Shown in pieces: positions 32,181-43,650 of a DNA stretch of 64,000 nt. How positions within the stretch are numbered: position 1 is the stretch's first letter; the number at the start of each line of letters is the position of its first letter. The notes under the pieces are model-generated. The model did no database searches, was not told the origin of the DNA, and saw only the letters and a list, made by a program, of their open reading frames with translations. The DNA is from Imbricaverruca yamaguchii (Eukaryota; Arthropoda; Thecostraca; Neoverrucidae): assembly GCA_034440575.1 (NCBI GenBank), contig JAOTOL010001308.1, forward strand, positions 124,001-188,000, in the 5' to 3' direction. The translations under genes were made by a program, and so were the position numbers.

Positions 32181-33284
32181 TAGGATGTCACCTAGGCAGG
32201 TGCATATATAACTTGAAATCACATCTCTCCAAGGAAGGCCAAAACTGGTGTTATAAATAAATCTGGAATCATTTTCAAGTAAGTCAACTCATCCCATATT
32301 ATGCACTTCATATCTAAAGTGCCACCTGCATATGCTGGGCACTCCACCAGTATGTGGTGCAGTCAGCACAGCATTACACATCACACATTCCAGCCTGTTG
32401 TCCCCACAAAGTAGGTAAACATGTGCTGCCAGCATGTGACCAATTCTGAGACAACAAACGGCCACTTCGTCCTTTCTAGTTTGGCTGAATGATGAGGGTC
32501 CCAGCACCAAGTGTCGTTTGATTTGCTTTAATTTGTCTTGTTCTATTCGATCCCAGCTTTCCTGTCACTGCCTGAACATAAATGATGATATAGTTGATAT
32601 AGCTGGGTAGTGGTCACTCACAGGAAGTGGAAACAGTGTCCTAAAATTACTTCACCATTAACTGTGTGGATGAAGAAAGAAGTTGCTTGGGAATATTGAA
32701 ATATTGGAAGAAAATAAAGGATCACCACTTAAGGATTAAAAAATATGAATGCCTTTTCACTTCAGTCACATGCATTTGAATTTTTTTCAGTCATGTGTAT
32801 GACTGCCCACACATGTGGCAAAGTGGTAAAAACCTAAGGCAAGGATGAAAGAGTACAACTCCATTAACTGTGAATTTCCAGGCCACATGGTCAATTATTT
32901 TCCACTGGTCTCACATGTTAGGTGTGCATTTGTGAACTTTGTTGACATTGATTAAGTATACTTGTGATCATTTCCTCTACCATTGCTCATGAAGTTGGCT
33001 TATAACCTCATCCTTTGCTAATAATTTAACCACAGCCAATTTTGGGTCTGAGGCAGAGTGGTGTATTACGCATCAGTAGCGAATGGTCCACATAAACTCT
33101 GAACGGTGCAAAAGTTGACTGGGCCATGAAATGCATTTTGGGAGTGCTCAAAATTCTGGACAATGGAAGTTAGCAATAACTCCAATGAAACACGGGTGAA
33201 CTCTTACTCGGCTCCTTAGTTGTGGGACTAGTCCTTCGGAGAAGTCTTTGTTGAAGGATGATCCCAGTTGTGTGGTCAGTTTTC
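32181..33284. other. No gene recognised
   Basis: Unique AT-rich sequence with no defensible exon or element. Confidence 0.4.
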
Positions 33285-33645
33285 ATGCATGGAATCTATT
33301 TGCTGTCAGTTACCGGCAAATAGATTCCATGCATAAAAAATAATATGTGCCCGAAAATGAACTCTGGAAGAAATCTGTTTGCACTCCAACTCCAAACCTG
33401 AAAAGCAAGTTTCCCACCCTGGTGCCATCCATTGTTCACTTTGTTTCTATGCTTTGATGTGACCAAAAATGATGTGTATTACTCATGCATATTGCATAGG
33501 TACTGGCTAGGTACATATGATTTTCCCATCTGTTACTGGCAAATAGATTATATGCATGAAAAATAATATGTCCATGAAAATGTACTCCTGAAGAAATATG
33601 TTTGCACTCCGACTCCAATCCTGGAAAGTAAGTTTCCCACCCTGC
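33285..33645. repeat. Direct duplication with a perfect 19-bp hairpin
   Basis: 33308-33421 is repeated with changes at about 33532-33645. At the left edge, 33285-33303 and 33316-33334 form a perfect 19-bp inverted repeat (GCAAATAGATTCCATGCAT) with a 12-nt loop. The second copy retains only one arm. Confidence 0.85.
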
Positions 33646-36429
33646 TACCTACCCATGCAGCCAATTCACTGTGTAATAAGGACCCAACACACCACCTCAC
33701 ACACAAGTCTGGAGCTAGAGGTGTGCAAAGCAAAAGATCAGTCAAGGTCTTGTGTTTGCAGTATGATGCTCATAGACATGCATTTAAAGTTGCTAATGGT
33801 CATGACATATTTTTTAAAAAAATACCTGGCACTGATTGGTTGAAAGTTTTTAAAACAGAAAATGCCTATGAAGCACACTGATCAGTGGCCTCAAGGCTCC
33901 AGAAGACATCTCTTAAAACTCCATTTTTCAAAATATAGGGTGGCTCAAAAGCAGGTTTCTGGAGATGCATCAGCTGAATTTGTAGTGACCAGAGGCCACT
34001 GTTCAGTGTGCAGGTGCAAGGTTTGGCATGTCATTGTCAGCCTTTCTGTTGGTTGTGGTTTGGTGTGGTGTGTTCAGGGGTCTGTTCCCGTGGTTCCACC
34101 AACCTCCACAAACCCCCACTGGTTGTTCCCGTGGCCAACCCAGTGGAGATTTTTCCTCCACCAACCTCCACCAGTGGAGCAAAAGCTTCACCAGCCGAGG
34201 AGCAGGGTCCAATTGTGATTTTTCAGTGGAGCTCAATCATGGCACACTTGTTTCATATATTTGCATGTAAACAACATCCTCCATCATATGAATATCATCT
34301 GCATGCATCAACTGAATACCAGGATCATCCTTCAGAGGAAATATGAAATTACAACTATGAACAATAATCAAAGTAAAAGATGCAGGCCACATAACATCCT
34401 TTTTGTGGCCTTTGATCTATGTCATTCGTCCTAAGGGGAAGATGTTACTTTATCAGTGGGATCAGCCACAATCTGTGCCACAACTGCCGCAAAGTGGCAC
34501 CAACAAGATTCCAATTGAGCCTGATCGACAAGGTCGAGCAAGTTCAGATGGAGAAAAGCCTGCATTGGGCAGAAGGGCGTCTCGGGGCCCAGGTAGCCAG
34601 ACACCAGATTATATGTGAAGGTAGGCTGTAACCAACTGCAAAACTGGGCAGACAATGCCTAGTGCTCAACCGAAGGGGAAGAGATTGCTTGGTTCATCCT
34701 ACAGGGGAAAAGAACATCTGTTTTCCCAGTCCCTGAGGGCACATATATTGCTATAAATAAAGACAACTTTGGGACTTTGCATCATAAGTCATACTATATA
34801 CATTGTGCAATCATCTGGACAAACATTTCAGGAGCAATTTGACCAATAGCTCCAGGTACAGTGCCAAACACTTCATTTTGTCACAGAATTCAGACCACTG
34901 TCAGCTGATTTCTCCACCGGTCATTCCCATGGGCAGGTCTCAACTAGCCTCAACTAACCTCCACCGAGTTCCTTCTGGTGGAGCCACGGGAATAGACCCC
35001 AGATGTAGTCAGTGTGTTTGATGGCACAAAGTTGCTAGTTTATTCGGTAATCATAAGTAAAATAACAAGTTTGGTGGATGTTTTTCAATCTTGCATTCTT
35101 TTGGGGGGTATTTTTGTTCCTTCTGCATGTTTGTCAGAGTACATGTGAAGTCCATTCTATCCAGTATAAACCTGGAGTGCAAATGTTTTAAGAGATGAAA
35201 TACCTAAAGAAGTGCCTTAAATCCCACCCTGATTAAAACAATGAATACAAATATAAACAGGAGAGCACTTAATTGCGACTCTGAGGTTCGGCGAGTGATA
35301 TGAAGTAACATTTTGAACTGTCTTCACTTAGGAACTATGCGTCATGCACGTCACCAAGCCTTTGACACGCAAACATGCGCGAACACGCCCCTATTTCTTT
35401 AGAAATCAGACAAGCAAACATCCAATTACCAACTAGCATAATGCCACGCCCATTAAAATCGCTTAACTCACCTCACAAATTCACAAATCAAGGACAATAT
35501 CTTCAGCAACCAGAACCGCACACCACACGGAGCGAACGGCGCAAGATGGAGGCAGACCGGTATCAGCAGGAAGTGAAGCAGAAATATAGTGGAACACCAA
35601 ACCCTACTTAGCCCCAGGTTCTTGTATCTTCAGAAGAAAAATATGCCCATCTATTTTTCGAAACAGGCTCAGTAAATTTGTGTAAAATATAATTCCGTCG
35701 TAACCTATATTTAATTTCTAAGGTGGTATTTATGGTTTACCCTTAACTTTCTATAGGGCGCACTAAAACCACGCAAGTAAATTGTCCCAATTTTGCAAAT
35801 GGCATAGCTTTGGACAGCAGTGTTACGAAGAAGTGCTAATATGCTGTCATAATTGTATATGACTGGAGTATAATCGGCATTTGGTGTTTCCAAAACGACA
35901 TCAGCAAGTTTTTAAACCAACATTAGGCTGATGATGATTGCAGGAATAAACTAGCAATTGGGTTCGGCAATACCAATCTCCTTTTTAGCTCCGCAAGAGT
36001 GAGAGAAGTTGATGCATGCGTGAAAATTGGGACTGAATTTCCAACACATGTAACCACGGGAATCTAATTCTGAAAATCACTGAGGGGATAATACCGAAAA
36101 GTAATGGAAGTGCCAGACCCAAATACATTGTTGACCCCCCGACCTAGGGTCTCATGTTAGAAGTTGAAATTATTCTAGGGAAAGGCAACACTGAAGAGGC
36201 CCTCTTGGCGCGCGAAACGGGCCGAAAGCGGTCTCCATTTAGTGACATTTTTTATCGTCGACCCTCCGTTAGTAAAATCCTGGCTGCGCCTTTGGGCAAG
36301 GCCACTGCACGCGTAACAGCCACTGCACAGCCACTGCACATGGAGGGCATGTATTGTTAAATAAATAAATAAATAAATGCAAGGGTGTTTGGTGCCGATC
36401 ATTAGAGCGAGGTGAGAGGTTCTGGAATT
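33646..36429. other. No gene recognised
   Basis: Mostly unique sequence. Contains C/A-rich CCACCAACCTCCAC-type repeats at 34090-34190 and again near 34930-34985, and an (AAAT)n tail at 36357-36378 that could mark the 3' end of a retroelement. No coding exon supported. Confidence 0.4.
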
Positions 36430-36479
36430 GGATTTGGCTAGAAACTGTAATGGGGACAGCAAAAAGTTGTTTTTAGTTT

Positions 36480-39150
36480 CTCCAAGCTGAGTAAAGTTTC
36501 TAGCACAATTGGTTCACTGGAAGTAAATGGGACTATATTTGGTGAGGATAGTGGGATGGTTGAGGAGCTGAGCAAGCAGTTGAAATCAGTGTTCACATTT
36601 GAAGATATGACTAATCTACCGACCGTACACCTTAGTTCAGTGACATGTGATCGGATAAACGATGTCGATTTCATTGATACCGATGTTGTTTTCAATCATG
36701 TCGTGAAAATAATGCAAAATAAGGTAGTAGTAGCTGATGAAATTTATGCTATGGTATTGCGGGAAGCTGAAAGGGAACATGCATCATGGATCATGTACGC
36801 CGGCAGCGTACATCATCCATGCTGGCATTTCCACTTAGTATAACATCTTGTAGATCAATTTCACAAAATGAAATTCCACCATATTTGAAAAGGGCAAATG
36901 TAGTTCCTATTTTCAAGAAAGGAGAAAGAAGGAAAGTTCAAAACTATAGGCCAGTAAGTCTCACATCCCTAGTCTGCAAGGCACTCGATTCAATTATCAA
37001 GGATAGAATAGTTAGTTATGTGGAGGGAACCAGATTGATTCAAGATTCAGGTTATAATGAGCGTATTTCGCTTCAGAAAGACTTAGACAAACTTGTGTAG
37101 TAGTCCGAAGAGTGGTAAATGAAATTTAATTTTGATAAGTGTAAAATCATGCATATCGGTAGGCAGCACATGAAGGCTCCATACTTGATGGGTGTCCAGG
37201 TACTATCAGTGACTCAACAGGAGATGAATTTAGATATTATTCTAAACACAAAATTGGGGGCATCAGAACAGACCAAGGAAGCCAGGAAGAAGGCACTGAG
37301 AATGCTTGGAGCAATAAATAGGAATGTATCATAGAGAAGTGAGGAAGTCATCCGGAAGCTTTACTGTGCATATGTCGGGCCATATTTTGAATACTACATC
37401 CAAGCTTGGTTTCCTAGCTATGAAAAAGATTGTTGGCTTTTAGAGGGAGTACAAAAGAGGGCTACAAAAATAGGTAATGACATAAGTAACCTGGCATATG
37501 AGGAAAGATTAAAGAAATTAAATACATTTTCACTTAGATATAGCACACGCCACTGGGGGGCCTCTGCAAAATTACGCGCACTGGAGGGGCGGCGTATTCC
37601 GCCCCCATAAGATCTCGGCTCTCATTAAGGCTAGAGCAAGGAAATTCGCTGGGTGGATGGGTACGATATTTAACTCTATTATGTGCAAATGTCGTGACCT
37701 TAGGTCAATATCTTCAAGGTCAAATGAGGTCAAACTTGCAATCAAAATTTTCTGGTTTTGCGTGGCTTGGCTTGTCATTGTGATGGATCGCTGTGTTTGG
37801 GCTTAAATGCTCAAAAATTGGGATTAATGATGTTTTGGACATTACTAAAGATGCAATGCATATGCCAGATCCGCCATTTGACCTCAGGTCACCGATATGG
37901 GAGCACCTCCTCAGGCCATTACCTGCTCCAGTTACCGGAACCGGGCTGCCCATCTGACTGCTCCGTTGGGCGGTTCGGCACAATGGGCTTCGCAAAGAAA
38001 GGAGTGAAATACATGAATAAAGTATAGAAACGCTTAGGCACACAATGACAAACAGTAGATTGCCGGATGTGTAGGGAGTAACATGCAAAGTGACATCAAT
38101 GGCATGACAGTCATTTCCATTTACGACAAGATTCCAGTTGACCAAGTTTGGTTCCATTAGTCGGTCATGATGACCTCGGCAACCTAACATGACTGTGAAA
38201 TTATATAGCATAACAATATGCATCAAACAAGTCGCTAGTGTTGTCAAGAACACCTCCCTTTTGCCAATATACGGAAAGCGCATCAGCGCCAGTTTTTGTG
38301 GTCTGGCGCTACGATTTAAATAAAGGTTTAACGGCCCATAACTTAAAAAACTTGTCGGCCGATTTTCATTTTTCTTGCTTTAAACAATGCGCCTGTCATT
38401 TCTAAGCAAGTACGGAAAGTAAGTACGTATATCGCCCTGTAGAATATGGAGTTGTGTACGAAAAATATGAGGGGTGGGCGGATTTCGCCCTCCACCCCTG
38501 CAGGACGAGTGTTAGCCTGTCATGAACTTGACCTGACTTGTCCTCGGTGACCTGACATGACTTTGAAGCAATGTAGCATAACAATATACATAAAACAAGT
38601 CGCTAGTGTTGCTAAGTACACTTCCTTTTTGCCAATATACGGGAAGCGCATCAGCGGCCATATTTGTGGACTGGCGCGGAGAAAATGCTTTTAATTTACC
38701 GACCCCTAACTCGAAACTTTTCCGTCAATTTTCGTTTTTCTTACTTTAAGCAACGTGCCGTTCATTTATAAGCAGGTACACAAACAATGGCGTATATCGG
38801 CCGGTAAAATCGGGTGTTATCTACGAAAAACCGGAAGGGTGGGAGGATTTCGCCCTCCCCCTCTAGGGCGCGTGATAGAAGGCTGAGAGATCTCATCGAG
38901 GTCTTGAAATTTGTTCATGGCCTGGAGAAGGGATATCTTGAGGAAACGTTTGAATTGAACAGAAATGATGCCATTGAAGGTCATAAATTCAAAATTAAAG
39001 TTAACCACAGCAAGACAAGGTTAAGACAGTTTTTTCTTCACCAACAGGGTAGAGGAACACTGGAATCAGCTTCCAGAAACCATTGTCATTAGCAGCATAT
39101 CTTTTCAGAATTCCAGGGAGGGCTGATCACCGAATTTCGTGGGCAACTGG
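36480..39150 (+). mobile_element. Broken CR1/L2-like non-LTR retrotransposon, interrupted by a later insertion
   Basis: Order along the plus strand: linker ahead of the RT (EELSKQLKSVFTFED, 36556-36610), RT finger block (VVPIFKKGERRKVQNYRPVS, 36890-37000), then a jump to the thumb (ERISLQKDLDKLV, FNFDKCKIMHIGRQ, KKALRMLGAINRN), LAYEERLKKLNTFSLRY near 37495-37545, and after a 1.3-kb insertion the C-terminal part (RDLIEVLKFVHGLEKGYLEE, 38880 onward, then WNQLPETIV near 39060). The palm with the catalytic Asp pair is deleted and several frames are broken, so the copy is dead. Family assigned from these motifs by memory. Confidence 0.88.
37545..38874. mobile_element. Insertion inside the LINE, with an internal 368-bp tandem duplication
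   Basis: The LINE reading TFSLRY stops at about 37545 and resumes with RDLIEV at about 38878, so the 1.3 kb between is foreign. Its ends are roughly inverted (CACACGCCACTGGGGGG against the complement of the right end, CACGCGCCCTAGAGGGGG). Inside, 38184-38500 recurs at 38552-38860. No transposase frame is visible. Probably a non-autonomous DNA element. Confidence 0.65.
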
Positions 39151-39345
39151 TTGAGTGTCCAGAGTACAACCAAGAAGCGCCCTTGTGGCTCAGAGTTGCA
39201 CTAATATTCCATGTCTTTATGTTTGTCTTCTGCAGGATCCCCATTCAGATGCATTATTGTTTCAATATAATATCGATGGTTTTGGCAGTGTCGATTTTCA
39301 ATGATTGGCAAAATAAATACGTACATGTACGCATTGGTAGGTGCT

Positions 39346-39385
39346 CCACATTCGGTAGGCTGCTGCAGCAGCTTACCGAATGTGG
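39346..39385. repeat. 40-bp near-perfect palindrome
   Basis: Two 20-bp arms with no spacer and one mismatch (CCACATTCGGTAGGCTGCTG against its complement with TAAG). It can form a cruciform or RNA hairpin. Confidence 0.85.
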
Positions 39386-39825
39386 GGGTAAAAGTGCAGC
39401 CCCCCTTCCGGTCCTGAGTGATGGCGTTCTCCCTATAAAGTATCACGCAGGGGCCAGGAAAGGTTGCGGATCCGGAAAAAAGTCATGATGGGGCCCTACA
39501 ATTATCGTCCTTTATTCGTAAGCAGGGGGCACTGAGGGATGTGCCTCTCCATGGAAGGTGGCACTCCACTTGGAAGGCTCGAATGCACCCTGAGCCACAC
39601 CCCACTACCATCCTACACGTTAGAGTGGTGGACTGGGGGAGCGGACAAATCCGTTCATCAACTGATGTTTCTGCCAGAGGGATCTCTCAGAGAGACATAT
39701 GGTCCCCCTGGGAGTAAAAAATCAGATCCTCCCGTCAGTTCGGGGGTTGGCGCACACCTGAACCATCGGCATCGGCTCGGTCTCCATCAGTCTTCCCTTC
39801 GTCGACTCGGGGGCCCCTCAGCTGT

Positions 39826-40090
39826 CGGCACCAGTCGTCTCCGGTCGGCACCAGTCGTCTCCGGTCGTCTCCGGTCGTCTCCGGTCGTTTCCAGTCGTCT
39901 CCGGTCAGCACCAGTCGTCTCCGGTCAGCACCAGTCGTCTCCGGTCGGCACCAGTCGTCTCAGGTCGGCACCAGTCGTCTCCGGTCGTCTCCGGTCGTCT
40001 CCGGTCGACACCAGTCGTCTCCGGTCGGCACCAGTCGTCTCCGGTCGGCACCAGTCGTCTCCGGTCGGCACCAGTCGTCTCCGGTCGCCA
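39826..40090. repeat. 10/20-bp minisatellite
   Basis: Mix of a 10-bp unit (CTCCGGTCGT) and a 20-bp unit (CTCCGGTCGGCACCAGTCGT), about 265 bp in all. Long open frames across it on both strands are repeat artefacts. Confidence 0.93.
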
Positions 40091-41539
40091 GAATGCCCCA
40101 TTGAGCGACAAGTGTGCTGTGTTCCGTCACGGCCAATCTTAAAACACGTTTTCAACGGCACCTTCGGCCCCAAAGGGGCCCAATAAGGGCATCAACTTGC
40201 GACCCTATTGGATCCGCCACTACCCTCTCTCAAACTCCATGTCTAATCTTGGATCCGCCCCTGGCACCTGAACCGCGAATATCGCACCGGGCCCAATATA
40301 TCACGCCAGGGCATTAGAAATCGAGCCTGCTGGATCCCCCCACCCCCACCTCCAAAATGTAATACAGAAGAGGTCTCCAAAAATGGCATTTGGTCCAGAA
40401 CACTCGTAGCGTGGCCCAAAAGTTGCATTTAAGCGTCACTAAAATTCCTGTCGGGGATTCCACAAAAAATGGGATGGGAGACAGAAATAAATACCGCGAG
40501 GATATAGAAATCACCTTGAGGTACGGAAATCAAACTAAAACGGGCCGGGAAGATTGCAATAGAACACCCAATAAACATTTCAGGTGTTCCAAGAAAAGGC
40601 GTACAGCCCGACAGAACGCGCCGTTACCCTGAAATAAAATGAGCAGGCGCTTTAAAGAAACGTCCCTGGGTTCAAGCATGTCGCTCCGAGGGGCCCTCAA
40701 AATTAAGCCGGGGCATTGAAAAAGGCACCGGTCCTCGGAAGAGTCACCCGGGCACCGAAGATCCAGAATAGATACCGAAAAATCGTGAAGGTATTAGGAA
40801 AACATGGGGTTCAAAAAGCACTGCTTCAAAAAGTAGCGTCACAAAGTGTTTTTATGTAGTCACGATGTTTTTGGCTTTGGAAGTATATTTTGCAGAATAT
40901 TTTTGTTTGAAATATTTTTTATCTTATTGGAAATCAGAAAAGGGAAACGAAATAGACCACATGTCCTAAGATGTTGGCTTACCCCAAATATCTTTTAACT
41001 TGCAATATTTTTTGCTTTCGAATTTTTTGCAAATTTTTTTCTTCTAATGGATATAAAACCCAGAGAAACGTTGCTTTAAGTAAGCTTAGCTTCATACATA
41101 TTGCCTACCTTGGCCAGAATGTTCGATTTTGTCCTTAATAGGGAAATATGCAAAAAGTAATGAAAAACTGGAAAATTAATAAGATGTTTTGGTGTGTTTT
41201 GTTTCGTCCTTAAAGTTTAGAAAATGCTGAAAGTTGCATTCAATAACCTTCACCCTTTAAATCGTGACGACTAGTTTATTTTTGAGGCTGTGACCACACT
41301 TGACCTTGATTAACTCGGTGATCGTGAACGACCTGACCTTAACATTTTCACACATGTCGAATCGATGTGGGAAAATGTATGTCGATATTTAGGCGTGGCT
41401 TCCCGCCGATTTCTCACTGTCCGTGGAGAACCTTAGGGTGTGCAAAAAGACCCCCGAGGCGACGTGTTTGAACGAAAGCGGAGTGTTATCTGCCAGAGCT
41501 GCTACGATCCTACGTTAAAATAAAATTACGTTTATCCAG
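40091..41539. other. No gene recognised
   Basis: Includes scattered GGATCCGCC-type blocks (40200-40340) reminiscent of old repeats, and an AT-rich stretch 40850-41240. No exon supported. Confidence 0.4.
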
Positions 41540-42160
41540 CTTGCATCACATCCGGTATATGGCAAGCAAGACAGAGAAGGTGGGAATCGCCGAACAGCCA
41601 ACTAAGAAACTGGCGCAGCGTACGGGCAGCATAGGATATGCATATATGCATGCATGGCAAGAGACATGCATTGCACGGCACGGCACAGTTTGATACTTGC
41701 CGGCGTACAGGTCCAAAAAATGTCAACAATGTCACCTACAAGCATTGGAACCCATAAATCTGTCACACTTCGCCGCAAATTGCGCCGCAATAGAAAGCTA
41801 TCAACTGTCACGGAGTATCTGTGACAGCGTGCTGCGCCATGGTTCAGCCTAATGAAGCGGGCTGCGTGCAACCGATTTTGTGCACCGGGATTTGTTTCTA
41901 AAGAGTTAGCGCTGCCAAATGATCTGTTCCGAAATTGCAGTGATAACTTACCGAAATATATGCGAATTGTTTGCGAAATATCCAAAAATAAACTGTGCAT
42001 GAAATATGTTTGCGTAACGATGTCTTTCCTGAAGTTACGCATCTTCTTTATGTGGTGAATACTTTTCCCTACTCGAATAATGATTATCTGTCACAACAAC
42101 GGCGCAGTTTCAGCCGATATCTGCCACCTACGCTGGCAGGCGAGTTGGCAGGTTTGTGCA
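41540..42160 (-). mobile_element. Dispersed repeat, inverted relative of 57160-57620
   Basis: The reverse complement of 41540-42160 matches about 57160-57620 over several blocks, such as GTGACAG.TTTATGGGTT, CTGCATGCAGCC and AACTCGCC. The intervening open frame of about 146 codons on the minus strand (41602-42042) shares residues such as KLS.QFRNR.FGSA with the other copy but is broken there. No known protein domain recognised. Confidence 0.7.
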
Positions 42161-43039
42161 CCTCTGGGCCGGCGGGCTGCGTCAGTCTCCTCTGAGCGGC
42201 CGTAGCAGACCGTTTGACGTGGGAGACGACAGGACAGGCTGAACACCGGCCTGTAGTCGAGAGACATGGGAGACGACAGGTCGCCGGCTGAACACCGGCG
42301 ACCTGGAGGCGTAGCAGAGCCGTGGCGGCAGAGGTGAACCTGGCGCAACATTGGATGTGTGGATGAATTAATATCGATGTTACAAGCTTGGAAAAGCCCG
42401 GAGGGAGAAGAGGTAAGTTGCCTTGGACACTCCAAGGTAAAAACCAAGCGTCATTTGAAGGGCAGGCGTTCGTTTTGACAAGTTGGATCGGTTTCTGTCT
42501 GGCCCTTCTACGCTTGCTTGTATGTTCATTTTCGAAGAGAGCGGAGAGGAACTCAGCGTTCGATTTGAAATGAAGTGGTACAGAGTCGTATTATGCGGGA
42601 AATTACCTCCAGGAGCCCCTGGTGCTTATCTCCAAGCAGTGTCAGTAATGACAGTGGTGTGCGATTTTGGAAAAATAATGCAATATGGATCGATGTTGTA
42701 GAGCATATGCAGGGCACCTGTGAGTAAAACGTGTGCGACAGAAGCATGCACATGAAATGTCCCACAAAGTGGAGGGTGGCGTGCTGGTTGGAAAATATAA
42801 CTGTGTGCCAAATGTGTGTGGCGTAAACGGACGAGTACAGTCTTCTTTAAACGTGGTGTTTGGTGTGATGAATACCATCTGCTGAGGACGGGGTTAGTTT
42901 TCACGGCCCCCGCCCGGGAGACCAGCTGACACGCGCGTCGGCCACGTGCCGGAAGCCGGCGCAGACTTTTGGCGCGCGCCGGCCGCACATTGCGGCGCAC
43001 GCGGCGCGGCTGGCGGCCGGTGGACGCCGCGTCCTCTGA
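42161..43039. other. No gene recognised
   Basis: A short direct repeat, GGGAGACGACAGG with GGCTGAACACCGG, occurs twice at 42220-42300. The rest is unique, with a GC-rich block at 42900-43030. Confidence 0.4.
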
Positions 43040-43650
43040 CGAGGGGACTCGGGGGCCACTGTTGACCTCTGACCTCCGATGATGGAACTCAAATGCGACT
43101 GTTGTGTCGCCCACCTCTGGTGAGAGAACTGAGAGGAGACTGTAATTTTGCCTTTCTCTGACGAGAAACTCAGAGGCGACTGTTGAGTCTTGACGTCTGA
43201 CGAGGGCATACAGATGCGACTGTTGACCTCTGACCTCTGACGAGGATAATTAGAGGCGACTGTTGTACCGCTGCCACATGCCCTCTGAAGAGGGGATACA
43301 GAGATAACTGGTGACGTTTGATGCTTGACTGGTCAACAAAGGATCATCTGGCACTGCTGACTGTTGTCGCCCCTATGCCGACTGATGGCGTCTCGACGAC
43401 GACTGGTGGCGTCTCGATGACGACTGGTGTGGCCCCGATGACGACTTATGTCTCAATGTCGGTTGATGTGGCCCTGATGCCGACTGATGTGGCCCTGACG
43501 ATAAGTGATGTCTAGCTCAGATGTTGACTGGTGTCGGTCCAATGATGACTGATGTGGCCCTGATGATGACTGATACGGCCCTGATGACGACTGATGTGAT
43601 CCAGATGACGACTGATGTCGTCTCGATGACGACTGATGTCTCGTCGAGGT
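43040..43650. repeat. Two degenerate short-period repeats
   Basis: 43040-43300 repeats a unit like GACTGTTGACCTCTGACGAG. 43370-43650 repeats GATGACGACTGATGTGGCCC at about 20-25 bp. Both are strongly diverged. Confidence 0.7.
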
